DNA of 64,000 nt from Thermococcus paralvinellae (GTDB lineage: Archaea > Methanobacteriota_B > Thermococci > Thermococcales > Thermococcaceae). The stretch is from positions 968,681 through 1,032,680 of the forward strand of contig NZ_CP006965.1 of NCBI RefSeq assembly GCF_000517445.1. The letters run 5' to 3'. Positions within the stretch are counted from its first letter, which is position 1. The number at the start of each line of letters is the position of its first letter. This document shows, one piece after another, positions 1-10,266 of this stretch. Both the position numbers and the translations under genes were made by a program. Below the pieces are notes generated by a model that saw nothing but the letters and a program-made list of their open reading frames with translations, was not told the origin of the DNA and did no database searches.

Positions 1-292
1 CAAATTTTTGAGGATTTGATAACACCCATGCGTAAAGTTTCTTTCCCTTTGCATATTTTTTCAAAAATTCATAGTCTGCCAGATGCTTATCTTTATGATT
101 TGCAAGTTCTTCTGGTGTAAAAGGTCCAAGAACATCAACAATTTCAACTTTTCCAATTGCTTTCTTTTTAGTTATTATGAAAATCTCTCCTCTGATTTTT
201 GTATTGCTTTTCCTAATTTCCCAGACTTTCTTACCTTCCACTATCCATGAAGCAAAGGGTTCTTTCACTATTAGGCCCTTCATTTTCCTCAT
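1..292 (-). CDS. ASCH-domain protein, partial at window edge
   Basis: Translation of the reverse strand from ATG at 292 gives MRKMKGLIVKEPFASWIVEG and continues through KKVWEIRK to the window edge, so about 97 N-terminal residues are visible. The lysine-rich start, the 'W-E-I-R' segment and the beta strands that follow (GEIFII, KAIGKVEIVDV) are typical of ASCH domains, a PUA-related fold thought to bind RNA or modified nucleotides. A second ATG at 283 has GAGG three bases upstream, so the start is uncertain. The C-terminus lies outside the window. It is divergent from the metallo-beta-lactamase gene. The substrate cannot be read from the sequence. Confidence 0.75.
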   Translation of the reverse strand, partial: MRKMKGLIVKEPFASWIVEGKKVWEIRKSNTKIRGEIFIITKKKAIGKVEIVDVLGPFTPEELANHKDKHLADYEFLKKYAKGKKLYAWVLSNPQKF

Positions 293-423
293 TACTTTGT
301 AGTTTGGATGTCATTTATAAATTCAACTATTTACTATGAATCGTTCTGAGGTTTTAGTGAAATAAAGCAAATGGAAAGGTTTAAGTTTAAGGACACAAAA
401 CTCTTATTTTGGAGGCAGAGCCA

Positions 424-1059
424 ATGAAGATTGTGTGGTATGGGCACGCATGTTTTCTCATTGAAACTAATGGAGTGAGAATTTTAATTGACCCTTACCC
501 GGATGTTGATGATGACAAAATTGGCGAGATAGATTATATCCTAGTTACTCATGAACACAGTGACCATTATGGCAAAACACCCCTTCTGGCAAGACTTAGA
601 AAAGCAAAGGTAATTGGACCCAAAACAGTGTATCTAATGGCAATCAGCGATGGATTAACAGATGTCCAAACTATTGAAGAAGATCAAGAGATCGAGCTTA
701 AAAATGGTGTTAAAGTCAAAGCAGTCTATGCTGAGCATCCATCAAGCCAGTATCCCCTTAGCTACATAATATTTGGCGAGAGGAGTGTCTGGCATACTGG
801 TGACACATATTATACACCATCGTTTAAACAATTGAGAGGAATGGTGGATATTCTGCTAGTTCCAATAAGTGGTCGCTCTACGGCAAATGAGAGAGAAGCA
901 GCTGATATAATCGAGGCTGTTAGACCAAAGATCGTTATACCAATGCATTATGGAGTTTATGGATATGGAAGTGTTGAAAAACTTCAGACAGAACTTAGAA
1001 GAAGGAGAGTCTGGACATTAATAAAGCCTCTTAAAGTTGGAGAAGTGTTCTATGTTTAA
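424..1059 (+). CDS. Metallo-beta-lactamase fold metal-dependent hydrolase (UPF0173-like)
   Basis: The product (211 residues) begins [14 protein letters not shown] and carries the metal-binding motif THEHSDHYG (HxHxDH), followed by AEHPSS, HTGDT and PMHYG, which supply the remaining histidine and aspartate ligands of a two-metal hydrolase. I chose ATG at 424 because GGAGG lies eight bases upstream; the frame stays open to an upstream TTG. The family resembles the UPF0173/UlaG-like hydrolases; its substrate is not known. radB follows 11 bases later on the same strand, so the two are probably co-transcribed. Confidence 0.85.
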   Translation: MKIVWYGHACFLIETNGVRILIDPYPDVDDDKIGEIDYILVTHEHSDHYGKTPLLARLRKAKVIGPKTVYLMAISDGLTDVQTIEEDQEIELKNGVKVKAVYAEHPSSQYPLSYIIFGERSVWHTGDTYYTPSFKQLRGMVDILLVPISGRSTANEREAADIIEAVRPKIVIPMHYGVYGYGSVEKLQTELRRRRVWTLIKPLKVGEVFYV

Positions 1060-1070
1060 CTGGTGATTCT

Positions 1071-1736
1071 ATGGACAAACTCACAACCGGAAGCAGGAGT
1101 CTGGATGAACTTCTTGGTGGGGGGATTGAGAGAGGAATTTTAACTCAGGTGTATGGAGCATTTGCTACAGGAAAGACAACTCTTGCAATGCAGATAGGCC
1201 TCCTCAATAGGGGAAAAGTTGCTTACATTGATACAGAAGGTGGTTTTTCTCCGGAGAGACTTAAACTTATGGCAGAAACAAGAGGACTAAATGCTGATGA
1301 AACTCTCCAGAAGTTTATAATTTTTGAGCCACAAGACTTTAAAGAACAGAAGAGGATTATATCAAAGCTCAAAACAATAGTTAACGAGCGTTTTTCCCTT
1401 GTTGTTGTTGACTCAATAACGTCCCATTACAGAGTGGAGAAGAACAAACAGAGCTTGAATGTTGAGCTGGGAAAGCAGCTTCAAGTACTTCTCTGGCTTG
1501 CGAGAAAGTATAATTTGGCTGTGATAGTTGTCAACCAGGTTTATTTTGATTCAAATTCGAATTCTCTCAAACCAATTGCTGAGCATACTTTGGGTTATAA
1601 GTGTAAGGATATCTTGCGATTAGAAAAGCTGAGCAGACCTGGAATCAGAATAGCAGTACTGGAGAGGCACCGCTTTAGGCCAGAAGGGGGGATAGTTTAC
1701 TTCAAAATTACCGACAAAGGGATTGAGGACATTTGA
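1071..1736 (+). CDS. radB: DNA repair and recombination protein RadB
   Basis: The 221-residue protein is a single RecA-type ATPase core without the N-terminal helix-hairpin-helix domain of RadA, which is the hallmark of RadB. It opens MDKLTTGSRSLDELLGGGIE, has a Walker A at about residues 30-38 (GAFATGKTT) and a Walker B-like strand FSLVVVDSI, and ends at normal family length. RadB is a euryarchaeal paralogue that assists RadA in homologous recombination and binds DNA and Hjc resolvase. The start has GGTGATTCT just upstream. It follows the hydrolase gene in the same direction and converges on the FAU-1 gene. Confidence 0.95.
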   Translation: MDKLTTGSRSLDELLGGGIERGILTQVYGAFATGKTTLAMQIGLLNRGKVAYIDTEGGFSPERLKLMAETRGLNADETLQKFIIFEPQDFKEQKRIISKLKTIVNERFSLVVVDSITSHYRVEKNKQSLNVELGKQLQVLLWLARKYNLAVIVVNQVYFDSNSNSLKPIAEHTLGYKCKDILRLEKLSRPGIRIAVLERHRFRPEGGIVYFKITDKGIEDI

Positions 1737-1764
1737 TTATTGAGAAAAAGAGAAAAGTGAGGAT

Positions 1765-3180
1765 TTAAATCTTTTCAAAAACTTCCTGTGTAATTCTGAG
1801 AGTCGCCTTATAGAGCTTCTCACTTATTATGCCATCTTCATAATGCCTCTTAAGGTCATCCTTATCGATTATTTCCTTCTTTCCATCTGGCCACTTAACG
1901 ATGTCAACCTCAAGATCTATGTACCTTGCCTTATCTGGATAAATTTCAATCGGTGTGTTTATGTTATAATATTCTCCTTTCAAGTTGCCGTCCTTGTCAT
2001 AGTAGCTGTGCTTGTACCACCATTTGCCTTCCTCGATTTCAGTTATGGCGTAGTCCCCATACTCAATTGGTATCTCTAAGCCATCATATATTTTCCCAGG
2101 CTTAAGATTTCGTTTAATTTTTATTTTAAGAGGATTAACAGATACTTCAAGAATTTCTCCAGGCCCAATTCTCACTTTTTGGCCGTCAGGCTTGATGTGT
2201 TCTAGTGTGAATAACCATCCAATTTTTGGCCCTTTATTGCTTATCAACGCCTCAATAAATCCTTCTCTTACTTTTATTCTCTGAGAAGGCATTTTAGCCA
2301 AAATACCCTCTGCAATTTCTACTGCAAAGCTGAATTCTGGATCATAAGCTTTAAACTGGTGATGTCCATCTATTGTTGGTAAGACTTCATTTCTAATGTT
2401 GTCGAGTTTTTTCCTTGTACCTCCCCCGAATTCGACCTCATAAATGTCTCTTCCTTCGATTATTTTTGCAGGTGCAGAAGATTTGTCAGCATCTTTAAGC
2501 TTATCCGCAAGCTTTGAAAGTTTAACAAGTTCATCTCTTAGGGTGTTCCAATCTTTGTATGCAGCAGCAGTCCTCCAAAGAATTCCCCACTCTCCTAGAT
2601 CAATACTTAGTCCTAAAATCCTGAGCCTCTCTCTTTCTTCCGGATATCTAATTTTTCTTGAAATCTTCACGTGTCTCTGAGCACCAATAGGTTTGGGAAT
2701 TAACACGGCATAATCTCCAGGAATTGTTAGTAAGGTGCTTAAGTGGGGCAATACGTTGTGTTTTTTAACCTGAACAAGAACTTCATCTCCTTCTGCAGCA
2801 TCTGGCAACTCTTCAATTAGCACTGTTCCAATTGCACTTCCGATATCAACATAGATATATTGCTCATCTCTCTTAATTACTATTCCCTTGTAAATTCCAT
2901 AAAGCTGATATGGCATTTTTCTAAAAAAGACATCAATAAATTCCTCTTCAAAGACTTTCTTGATTTCTTCAACCTTAGTTCCAACCAAGATAACACCTTG
3001 ATTGTCCTTTTTGTCATATATATCAACATCAAATTCACTATAAGTCTTTTCAAGGTTCAATCTTTCCGCTATTTTCTGGCTGGGCTGACTAATTTTAAAT
3101 CCTCTGTCAAGCAAAAGTTTAGTCAGTGCAGTGCTGTATATCCCTCTAATCCTCACCGAAACCCCTGAGTTTGTAGACAC
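1765..3180 (-). CDS. FAU-1 type ribonuclease / AU-rich RNA-binding protein (RNase E/G homologue)
   Basis: The product matches the archaeal FAU-1 family: an N-terminal RNase E/G-like part with an S1-like segment ([20 protein letters not shown], about residues 96-115) and a C-terminal DUF402-type beta domain with the acidic WWYKHSYYD region. The family in Pyrococcus binds AU-rich RNA and has been reported to process 5S rRNA precursors. I prefer the GTG at 3180 (product VSTNSGVSV..., about 471 residues) because GGGGTGGTG lies directly upstream; the frame is open to 3210. The start lies inside the 3' end of the upstream coiled-coil gene, which suggests translational coupling. Confidence 0.88.
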   Translation of the reverse strand: MSTNSGVSVRIRGIYSTALTKLLLDRGFKISQPSQKIAERLNLEKTYSEFDVDIYDKKDNQGVILVGTKVEEIKKVFEEEFIDVFFRKMPYQLYGIYKGIVIKRDEQYIYVDIGSAIGTVLIEELPDAAEGDEVLVQVKKHNVLPHLSTLLTIPGDYAVLIPKPIGAQRHVKISRKIRYPEERERLRILGLSIDLGEWGILWRTAAAYKDWNTLRDELVKLSKLADKLKDADKSSAPAKIIEGRDIYEVEFGGGTRKKLDNIRNEVLPTIDGHHQFKAYDPEFSFAVEIAEGILAKMPSQRIKVREGFIEALISNKGPKIGWLFTLEHIKPDGQKVRIGPGEILEVSVNPLKIKIKRNLKPGKIYDGLEIPIEYGDYAITEIEEGKWWYKHSYYDKDGNLKGEYYNINTPIEIYPDKARYIDLEVDIVKWPDGKKEIIDKDDLKRHYEDGIISEKLYKATLRITQEVFEKI

Positions 3181-3904
3181 TTTCACCACCCCTTTTCTTT
3201 TTTTCCACAATACCGATGAGAGTTAGACCTTCTAATATTTGAGCCACATGGACTCTATCAATCCCAGTATTTTGCTCTACATTTCTCGATTCAACCCAAA
3301 GCAATCCCTTGGAATGCCACTCTCTCAAGGATTCCTCAACTTTATGAACCCATGATGGATGAGAGTAAATATGAAACACGAAAGTTGTTAAAGTATTTAA
3401 TTTCTCTTCAAGATCTTCAATTTTTTTAAGCCTCTCAATTATACTCGTTGGGGACTTTTTCTCTTTTTCGCTTATGAAGATTAAACTATCAATCTCAGCA
3501 CTTAACTTTTGTAATGTTTGAGTCACTGAGTAATCATAAATTCTATGAAATTGAAACAATCTCTGAAGGGCAGCTTTTGTTTTGAGCTTTTCGCTGAAAC
3601 TTCCTTTTGAATGACCTAACAAGGTTATTATCTCTTCAATTCTAAATCTCATCTGATGCTCATTTTTCTGAAGTTCTCTCCCTGTTTTTTCAAGATTTCC
3701 TCCAACTGAAGCAAGCACTTTATAAATCTGTGATGCAGTTTCAAATTTTTCATCACTTAACTCATGGAGCTTGAGAATGACTTCACTAATACCCTTAAAA
3801 TAGTCTTGATTTGCATACTCGTAGAGCTTTAAGAACAGCCTCTCGAAGTCTTTATGGAGCATCTCTGCTTTTGAAATTAGCTCTTCCAATTTTTCCACAT
3901 TCAC
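3146..3904 (-). CDS. Coiled-coil protein with C-terminal winged-helix domain, unknown function
   Basis: I do not recognise this 252-residue family. Residues 1 to about 185 are almost entirely helical with heptad-like charge patterns and few hydrophobic stretches, so a soluble coiled coil is likely. The last 60 residues ([20 protein letters not shown], then [21 protein letters not shown]) look like a winged helix ending in a glycine-rich wing. Translation starts at GTG 3904, with GGAGGG seven bases upstream. The stop lies within the FAU-1 coding region (35-base overlap), so the pair is probably an operon and the protein may work with FAU-1 in RNA metabolism; this is inference from position only. 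Confidence 0.75.
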   Translation of the reverse strand: MNVEKLEELISKAEMLHKDFERLFLKLYEYANQDYFKGISEVILKLHELSDEKFETASQIYKVLASVGGNLEKTGRELQKNEHQMRFRIEEIITLLGHSKGSFSEKLKTKAALQRLFQFHRIYDYSVTQTLQKLSAEIDSLIFISEKEKKSPTSIIERLKKIEDLEEKLNTLTTFVFHIYSHPSWVHKVEESLREWHSKGLLWVESRNVEQNTGIDRVHVAQILEGLTLIGIVEKKKRGGESVYKLRGFGED

Positions 3905-4026
3905 ATTTATTCCCTCCTATAACTCTATACCCATATCCCATACTTTTACTTTTCGTTGTCAAATAGAAGTGTTTACCCATAAGGTTTTTTTAAGTGAGTA
4001 AATTAAATCAGGGTGAGGGTGAAATC

Positions 4027-4950
4027 ATGGCGTTAGTCGATAGATATGGGAGGCCTGTAACTAACCTCAGGATTTCTATAACTAAGGATTGTAACTTAAA
4101 TTGTTTTTACTGCCACAGAGAAGGACAGATGAAAGGAAAGAGAGAAATGACACCAGAAGAGATTGAAAGAATAGTTAAAATTGCTTCTCGCCTTGGTATA
4201 AAAAAGGTTAAACTTACAGGAGGAGAACCTACAATAAGGAGTGATATCATTGAAATCATAAAAAGGATCAGGCCTTATGTAGTTGATCTGTCTTTGACTA
4301 CAAATGGAACTGTCATGTATAGATTGGCTGAGGAACTAAAAGAGGCGGGACTTGACAGAGTGAATATAAGTCTTGATACGTTAGATAGAGATAAATACAA
4401 AAAGATAACTGGCTTTGATGTTCTCCCATGGGTCTTGAAGGGTATTGAAAAATCTGTTAAACTTTTCAAGCTCGTAAAACTCAACATGGTTGTTATGAAA
4501 GATTTAAATCACATGGAAATATGGGATATGATCAACTATGCAGCCAGAATTGGAGCCGTTCTTCAACTTATTGAAATTGAGGTCCCAAGAGAACTCATGG
4601 ATTCTTGGTTCTTTAAAAGGTACTTCTACCCGTTAAAACCGCTTGAAGAGGAATTTGCCAAAAAAGCCGTAAAAATTAAGGAAAGAAGGCTTCATAGAAG
4701 AAAAAAATACTTCATTCCAACTGAAAATGGGGTAGCTGAAGTGGAGGTAGTTCGTTCAATGCATAATACAGTATTCTGCGCGAATTGTACGAGAATAAGA
4801 TTAACAGCTGATGGACATCTAAAAACATGCCTTCTCAGAAAAGATGATCTAATTGACATACTAACCCCAATCAGAGAAGGAGCCAGTGACGAAGAGCTAG
4901 TGGAAATATTTAAGAAAGCTATGATGATGAGGAAACCCTATTGGATATAA
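4027..4950 (+). CDS. moaA: GTP 3',8-cyclase MoaA (molybdopterin biosynthesis)
   Basis: The 307-residue protein shows the radical SAM cluster CNLNCFYC (Cys22, 26, 29), the KLTGGEPT glycine-rich SAM site, and the second cluster motif [19 protein letters not shown] near the C-terminus that binds GTP. MoaA catalyses the first step of molybdenum/tungsten cofactor synthesis, turning GTP into 3',8-cyclo-7,8-dihydro-GTP. This fits the tungstopterin enzymes of Thermococcales. ATG 4027 is chosen because GGTGAGGGTGAAATC precedes it. It stands alone, divergent from the FAU-1 operon. The C-terminal GG expected in the bacterial enzyme is absent (it ends KPYWI). Confidence 0.92.
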   Translation: MALVDRYGRPVTNLRISITKDCNLNCFYCHREGQMKGKREMTPEEIERIVKIASRLGIKKVKLTGGEPTIRSDIIEIIKRIRPYVVDLSLTTNGTVMYRLAEELKEAGLDRVNISLDTLDRDKYKKITGFDVLPWVLKGIEKSVKLFKLVKLNMVVMKDLNHMEIWDMINYAARIGAVLQLIEIEVPRELMDSWFFKRYFYPLKPLEEEFAKKAVKIKERRLHRRKKYFIPTENGVAEVEVVRSMHNTVFCANCTRIRLTADGHLKTCLLRKDDLIDILTPIREGASDEELVEIFKKAMMMRKPYWI

Positions 4951-5107
4951 TCCCGATTATTTGGATGTATATGAAATTATTTAAGCTAAGATATTATCTT
5001 CCCTAGCTCTTCGAGACGGATTTACCCTTTGAGTTATGATTATTAGAAGTAGAATAAACTTGATGATAATTTTTATAATCCTTCTCCGTATTTTATTTGG
5101 TGGTCAA

Positions 5108-5581
5108 ATGAAGCTGTTGGTTTTAGATTTGGATGGCACTTTATGGGATCATGAGGATGCTTCTCAGCTTGTACCACCTTTTGAAGTTCATGAGGACACC
5201 GTGATTGATGCCTATGGCAATGAGCTTTCACTGTTCCCAGGCGTTAGAGAATTCCTAAACTGGGCAAAGGATAAGTCCATCCTAAGCATCGCAAGCTGGA
5301 ATATAGAAGAACTTGTCAGACCAATTCTTGAAGCTCTTGGTCTCTGGGATTATTTTACATTCCCCAAAATTGAGAACCACCCAGACAAGGCAGGCATGAT
5401 TTCAAGAACAGTTGAACAGCTTAAGAGCATAGGGTATGAAGTTGATGAAATAATTTATATTGATGACAGAACACTCCACCTTGGAAACATAAAAAGGGAA
5501 ATCCCAAACATTAAGTTTATTCAAATGTGGGTTGATGTAAAAAGTTTTGAAGAGCTGAAAAAAGTTTTGGAGGGTCTATGA
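5108..5581 (+). CDS. HAD-superfamily phosphatase, magnesium-dependent phosphatase-1 (MDP-1) type
   Basis: The 157-residue protein starts MKLLVLDLDGTLWDHEDA, giving the HAD motif I with its nucleophilic aspartate. It keeps a Ser/Thr motif II region (SIASWN), a lysine region (PDKAGM) and motif III IIYIDDR. The short length and the DLDGTLW signature match the MDP-1-like group, which has no large cap and often acts on phosphotyrosine or small phosphosugars in vitro. Start chosen at ATG 5108 with GGTGGTCAA upstream. The stop overlaps the start of the DUF366 gene (ATGA type), so the two form an operon. Confidence 0.85.
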   Translation: MKLLVLDLDGTLWDHEDASQLVPPFEVHEDTVIDAYGNELSLFPGVREFLNWAKDKSILSIASWNIEELVRPILEALGLWDYFTFPKIENHPDKAGMISRTVEQLKSIGYEVDEIIYIDDRTLHLGNIKREIPNIKFIQMWVDVKSFEELKKVLEGL

Positions 5582-6147
5582 TGGAACTTCTGGTTGTTAA
5601 AGACAAAAGAATTGATTACGATGGCTCGGCGATAAGAAGCCACTGGGCTTATAGAAATTTTGGGATTCTTGGAAACTCCATAGTTGTTTTTAGAGGTAAG
5701 TGTGATGTGAAAGTCGAAGAGATGATTGACATTGAAGACGTGAGAGCTCAAAAAGAAATCAAAAGCGATGATATGGTCCATTACATAATCGAGGTTTTTG
5801 ACTTTCCCAATGTCCTACTTGCATCAGCATTGCAAAAGCTGTTCATAGCAAAAATCTGCGAACTCCTGTCTGAATATGGTGTGAAAATCAAACGAAAAGG
5901 AGACGACATATACATTAAAGACAAAAAGCTCAGCATCTCAATAGCAACTGTTTCTCCGGTTAGCATTAAAATCCACATAGGTATAAACGTTGAAGCTAAA
6001 GGAATACCCAAAGATGTCAATGCTATTGGCTTAAAGGAAATTGGAATTGATGACATCGAAGCATTTATGGAAAAAAGCGGGAAGGCTTTACAAGATGAGT
6101 TCAATAAGATAAAAAAAGACAGCTTAAAGGTTAGATGGACCGAGTAA
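5578..6147 (+). CDS. DUF366 family protein
   Basis: The 189-residue product (MMELLVVKDKRIDYDGSAIR...) matches the archaeal DUF366 family as I know it: an N-terminal 'YDGSAIRSHWAY' segment and a conserved centre (VHYIIEVFDFPN) followed by a basic C-terminal half. No catalytic motif or membrane segment is obvious. The function is not established. It overlaps the HAD phosphatase by four bases, with GGAGGGTCT as its ribosome-binding site, so the genes are translated together. Its stop abuts the stop of the convergent membrane protein. Confidence 0.8.
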   Translation: MMELLVVKDKRIDYDGSAIRSHWAYRNFGILGNSIVVFRGKCDVKVEEMIDIEDVRAQKEIKSDDMVHYIIEVFDFPNVLLASALQKLFIAKICELLSEYGVKIKRKGDDIYIKDKKLSISIATVSPVSIKIHIGINVEAKGIPKDVNAIGLKEIGIDDIEAFMEKSGKALQDEFNKIKKDSLKVRWTE

Positions 6148-6747
6148 TTACAAAATCCCCTTTATTAAAACTCCAACAAGAGGAACTGCTAAGTTATCAT
6201 CAAGAAATCTTTGATACTCTGCCAATGTAAGTATCCCAGCCCAAATAATCTTTGATACAATCGAAGATTGTGGGAAAATAATTGCCACTATTATAACCGC
6301 AGAAATTAAGTAGCCTACGCTACCAATCCAATGCTTTCTGAGCCTAACATTGAATCCCTTTGCCTTAAAGTAGAAAAACCTCAGTATTCCAGTGACACCG
6401 TCACTTATTGCCATCACAAGAAGGATTACAACGGCGTATTCCTTCTCAATAAACCAAACAACAGCTGCCGCTGAAAATGCAAAGAAAACTTCTCCATAGT
6501 TATTTCTTATTTGGTACCAAGAAAGCTCATCTCTTTTTATATGGGTGAGCAGTTGAAAAGCTCCAAATAAAAATGCAGCTACTGCAAAGATTTCTCGAGC
6601 AATCAACCCAGCATTATAAAACAACACAGCTGGAACAATGCTAAAATGAATTATCTTCCTGTTTATCCATGCATATTCTTCTCCGAGATACCTAGTTATC
6701 CATATTGCAAAGAGAATAAATGCCGCCGCAATCCCAGCATAGAGCAT
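6148..6747 (-). CDS. Polyprenol/dolichol kinase-like integral membrane protein
   Basis: The 199-residue protein has about six or seven hydrophobic segments. The motif NRKIIHF near residue 30 is the 'RK..H' signature of the dolichol kinase/phytol kinase (SEC59/VTE5) family, and the later acidic AISDGVTG and the RLRKHWIGSVGY segment correspond to its CTP-binding loop and GS motif. Such enzymes phosphorylate isoprenoid alcohols with CTP, here possibly for archaeal lipid or glycosylation carriers. RBS GGTGAAATC precedes ATG. The assignment rests on motifs, so the substrate is open. Confidence 0.7.
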   Translation of the reverse strand: MLYAGIAAAFILFAIWITRYLGEEYAWINRKIIHFSIVPAVLFYNAGLIAREIFAVAAFLFGAFQLLTHIKRDELSWYQIRNNYGEVFFAFSAAAVVWFIEKEYAVVILLVMAISDGVTGILRFFYFKAKGFNVRLRKHWIGSVGYLISAVIIVAIIFPQSSIVSKIIWAGILTLAEYQRFLDDNLAVPLVGVLIKGIL

Positions 6748-6815
6748 GATTTCACCAAATGAAAAATTGAAAATGGGACTAATATATTTTTCGTCTGATG
6801 CCTAACATTGGGTAG

Positions 6816-7715
6816 CTAAAAGCCGAAAGCATTCTTGGTATTTAGAAGAGCCCAATAGAAGTCATTGGAATGAACTATAACAAAGTGCTCCTTCTCCTTA
6901 CTAAGCTCTCCTCTTGACTTTCCTTCCAGCTCTCCATAAAGCCCGGCAATCTTAATTTTTGGATATGTTGTTGAAAGCCTAAGTGTTATCCTCTCTGCCT
7001 TTCCTTCTCTCCATACTATGCCAACCTTTAAGCCAGCTTTTGTTTCCTTTCTCTTTTTCAAGCCTAGCTTAAGATATGGCAAAACTTCATTGTTTACTCT
7101 ATTTTGCTCTGCCTTTTCGTTTAGGTACTCTTTAACCAGTTCAAATGACTCTAAGCTCAGATTGTAGCCAAAAACGGGGATGCCAAGATTTTTGGCTTTC
7201 CTTCCTTTATAGGAATAAACCTCAATCTCTTTTCCATTGCTTTTTGATGCAAAATACATACCTTTCGGTCTTTCATTAACGAATCCTTCGAGTTTTTCGC
7301 TTATATTCTCAAAAATGTTGGTGGACAACGAAAAGCTAGCCCAAGTACTCCAGATTCTCGGAGGCACTCTCACAAAACCTAAATCCTCAAGATGGTAAGT
7401 TTCAACTTTAAATTCCAATTTCAAGAACCCTTTCTCATTTATTAGCACTCTCAAAAGTGCTTTTTCTGGACTAATCTCAGCAAAATTACCGTTCTCTTTA
7501 ATTTTCCTACTCTTCAACAGCTTATCTTTTCTGAGTTTTCTAGCAGTTTTAAAGGCTACTACAACTGGTATTGGAGTTGCAATGCCTTTTTCTTTATCAT
7601 AGGGCACTTTGAATCCTGCTTTTAGAAGTTCTTCTTGGATTTCCAAAGATGCTGGAAAGAACACTTGAAAACTTTCAAGTTCATAGCTTCCCAATTCCTC
7701 CCAACTCATTTTCAT
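6816..7715 (-). CDS. Uncharacterised protein, apparently lineage-restricted
   Basis: I do not recognise this protein of about 299 residues. It is soluble by composition, lysine- and glutamate-rich as usual for hyperthermophiles, with mixed alpha/beta segments and no signal peptide, membrane segment or known motif. A conserved-looking core is GFVRVPPRIWSTWASFSL; the C-terminus ends NDFYWALLNTKNAFGF. The start is uncertain among GTG 7721, ATG 7715 and ATG 7709, and no strong ribosome-binding site is present, so a short-leader transcript is possible. It is divergent from lysS and not clearly in an operon. Confidence 0.7.
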   Translation of the reverse strand: MKMSWEELGSYELESFQVFFPASLEIQEELLKAGFKVPYDKEKGIATPIPVVVAFKTARKLRKDKLLKSRKIKENGNFAEISPEKALLRVLINEKGFLKLEFKVETYHLEDLGFVRVPPRIWSTWASFSLSTNIFENISEKLEGFVNERPKGMYFASKSNGKEIEVYSYKGRKAKNLGIPVFGYNLSLESFELVKEYLNEKAEQNRVNNEVLPYLKLGLKKRKETKAGLKVGIVWREGKAERITLRLSTTYPKIKIAGLYGELEGKSRGELSKEKEHFVIVHSNDFYWALLNTKNAFGF

Positions 7716-7836
7716 CAACACTTTTAGTTTTAAATTTACTTTTTATATTCGTTATATATAAACAACTTTATAAAGTTTTCGGAGAAAGAGCCAAAGCTTA
7801 AAAAGTATCCCTCATATTTACCAGCAGGTGGTGAGA

Positions 7837-9417
7837 ATGGTTCATTGGGCAGATTATATGGCTGAAAAGATAATACGAGAGAGAGGGAACAAAGAGGAGT
7901 ACGTCGTTGAAAGTGGCATAACTCCGAGTGGATACGTCCATATCGGCAATTTTAGAGAACTTTTTACCGCTTACATTGTCGGTCATGCACTAAAAGATAA
8001 AGGGAAAAAGGTTAGGCACATTCACATGTGGGATGATTACGATAGATTCAGAAAAGTTCCAAAAAATATTCCAAGCGAATGGAAAGAATACTTGACAATG
8101 CCGGTCAGTGAAGTTCCCGATCCTTGGGGATGTCATAATAGCTATGCAGAGCATTTCATGGAGCTCTTTGAAAGTGAAGTTGAAAAACTCGGTATAGAAG
8201 TTGATTTCCTGAGAGCAAGCAAGCTTTACAAGAGTGGAGAATACGCCAACGATATAAGAAAAGCTCTTGAGAATAGGGACAAAATAGTCGCAATTCTTAA
8301 CAAATTCCGTGACATGGCGAAACAGCCCCATTTAGAAGAAAACTGGCAACCAGTTCAGATTTACTGTCCAAAGTGCAGAAAAGAGGCGGATTTTATCCAA
8401 TGGGATGGTGAATGGAAAATAAAATACAAGTGCCCACATTGTGGAAGTGAAGGAGATACAGACATAAGAGAAGGAAATGTAAAGCTGAGGTGGCGTGTGG
8501 ATTGGCCCATGAGATGGGCACATTTTGAAGTTGACTTCGAGCCTGCAGGAAAAGATCACCTAGCAGCTGGTTCGAGCTTTGATACTGGAAGGGAAATCAT
8601 AAAAGCAGTTTACGGCAAAGAGCCTCCACTAACACTCATGTATGAGTTTGTTGGAATAAAAGGGCAAAAAGGCAAAATGAGCGGCTCAAAGGGCAACGTT
8701 ATCTTACTTAGTGATCTCTATGAAGTTCTTGAGCCCGGAGTGATAAGATTCCTATATGCCAGACACAGGCCAAATAAGGAGATTAAGATTGACCTCGGCT
8801 TGGGTTTGCTGAACCTCTATGATGAGTTCGACAAAGTCGAGCGCATATACTTTGGTCTCGAAAAGGCAAAAAATGAGGAAGAAGAAATTGAGCTCAAGAG
8901 AACGTATGAACTCTCAATGCCAAAGATCCCAGAACGATTAGTTGCCCAAGCACCATTTAGATTCCTTGTTGTACTAGTGCAGATGCCTCATTTGGATGAG
9001 GGTAGAATTATTGAAATCCTCAAAAAGCAAGGTCACGTCCCCCAGAATCTTACCGAAGAGGATACTGAAAGGATTAAACTTAGGATTACGCTTGCAAAGA
9101 ATTGGGTAAGCAAATACGCTCCAGATACCGTGAAATTCTCAATCCTCCAGGAGGTTCCAAAAATCGAGGTAAGTGAAGAAATTAAAGAAGCTCTCAGAGA
9201 GGTTGCTGAGTGGTTGGAGAGTAGGAAAGAGTTTAGTGTTGATGAGCTTAACAATATAATTTTTGATGCTGCAAAGAAGAGAGACATTCCAAGCAAACAG
9301 TGGTTCAAAGTTCTCTATCAGCTATTCATAGGTAAAGACAGAGGGCCAAGATTAGCAAGCTTCTTGGCTTCTCTTGACAAAGAATTCATAATTAGAAGAC
9401 TTAAGCTTGAAGCCTAA
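7837..9417 (+). CDS. lysS: Class I lysyl-tRNA synthetase
   Basis: The 526-residue protein has the class I signatures: HIGN in the segment [10 protein letters not shown], and the KMSKS equivalent GKMSGSKG. An inserted zinc finger is visible (CPKC then CPHC). Class I LysRS is the usual archaeal enzyme that charges tRNA-Lys, in contrast to the class II bacterial enzyme. ATG 7837 is used because GGTGGTGAG lies before it; GTG 7828 is in frame but overlaps that site. It is preceded by an AT-rich promoter region shared with the divergent 6816-7715 gene and followed by a T-rich stretch. Confidence 0.96.
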   Translation: MVHWADYMAEKIIRERGNKEEYVVESGITPSGYVHIGNFRELFTAYIVGHALKDKGKKVRHIHMWDDYDRFRKVPKNIPSEWKEYLTMPVSEVPDPWGCHNSYAEHFMELFESEVEKLGIEVDFLRASKLYKSGEYANDIRKALENRDKIVAILNKFRDMAKQPHLEENWQPVQIYCPKCRKEADFIQWDGEWKIKYKCPHCGSEGDTDIREGNVKLRWRVDWPMRWAHFEVDFEPAGKDHLAAGSSFDTGREIIKAVYGKEPPLTLMYEFVGIKGQKGKMSGSKGNVILLSDLYEVLEPGVIRFLYARHRPNKEIKIDLGLGLLNLYDEFDKVERIYFGLEKAKNEEEEIELKRTYELSMPKIPERLVAQAPFRFLVVLVQMPHLDEGRIIEILKKQGHVPQNLTEEDTERIKLRITLAKNWVSKYAPDTVKFSILQEVPKIEVSEEIKEALREVAEWLESRKEFSVDELNNIIFDAAKKRDIPSKQWFKVLYQLFIGKDRGPRLASFLASLDKEFIIRRLKLEA

Positions 9418-9554
9418 AATTTCTTGTGTCCTTTTCTGTTTTCGATTATATTTTGCTCAAAAAAGAAAAAGCCTCAAAATTTTCAGAAGATCATGCATTT
9501 ACTCCTGCACTAGCTTTTTAACATTTTATTTTCAAATCTCTATGGTGATAACGA

Positions 9555-10136
9555 ATGGAGTTTAATCTCATCATTACTGGCGTTGGAGGCCAAGGAGGAC
9601 TAACTCTTTCAAGGATAATTGGAAGTGCCGCAATGCATGAGGGTTACAAGGTCAGGATAGGGGAAACACTTGGCATGAGTCAGCGATATGGTAGTGTTCT
9701 CTCATATCTGCGCTTTGGTGAAGACGTTTATTCTCCACTTATTGAAGAGGGTGAAGCCAATTTAATGCTCGCTTTAGAGCCAGCAGAAGCTTTAAGAAAT
9801 GCACGCTTCTTAAGCAAAAAGAGCTATGCTATTGTCAATGCATATCTGATACACACAGCAACTACACTTGTAGGAAAAGAGAGATATCCAGATTTAGATG
9901 AGATAAAAGAAGCGCTCTCAAAGATTTGTCCTACTGATATGTTCAATTTCCAAGAGGTAGCAGATAAGATAAATCCAAGAACTCTTGGGGTTATTATGCT
10001 TGGCTACGCATATGGGAAGGGCCTTATACCCCTCAAGAAAGAAAGCTTAAAAGAAGGAATAAAAGAGACACTCAAAGAAAAACTTTGGGAAATCAATTTC
10101 AGGGCCCTTGAGAGGGGTATAAAACTAGCTCGTTAA
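9555..10136 (+). CDS. iorB: Indolepyruvate ferredoxin oxidoreductase beta subunit
   Basis: The 193-residue protein begins MEFNLIITGVGGQGG, the gamma-type domain signature of 2-oxoacid:ferredoxin oxidoreductases, and continues with the family segment GETLGMSQRYGSV. IorB pairs with the large TPP-containing IorA to oxidise aryl pyruvates during aromatic amino acid fermentation. No iorA gene is adjacent here; the next genes are unrelated. It is preceded by a T-rich region and GGTGATAACGA just before the ATG. Confidence 0.85.
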   Translation: MEFNLIITGVGGQGGLTLSRIIGSAAMHEGYKVRIGETLGMSQRYGSVLSYLRFGEDVYSPLIEEGEANLMLALEPAEALRNARFLSKKSYAIVNAYLIHTATTLVGKERYPDLDEIKEALSKICPTDMFNFQEVADKINPRTLGVIMLGYAYGKGLIPLKKESLKEGIKETLKEKLWEINFRALERGIKLAR

Positions 10137-10266
10137 TTTACTTTTCTCACAATCTTTATATATACCACTTAATCTATATAGACACTGACTGTTAATAATC
10201 TGGATATTATGAGATATTGTGAAGATATCTATTAAAACTGTCAAGATGGTTCCTAAGGTGATTGAG

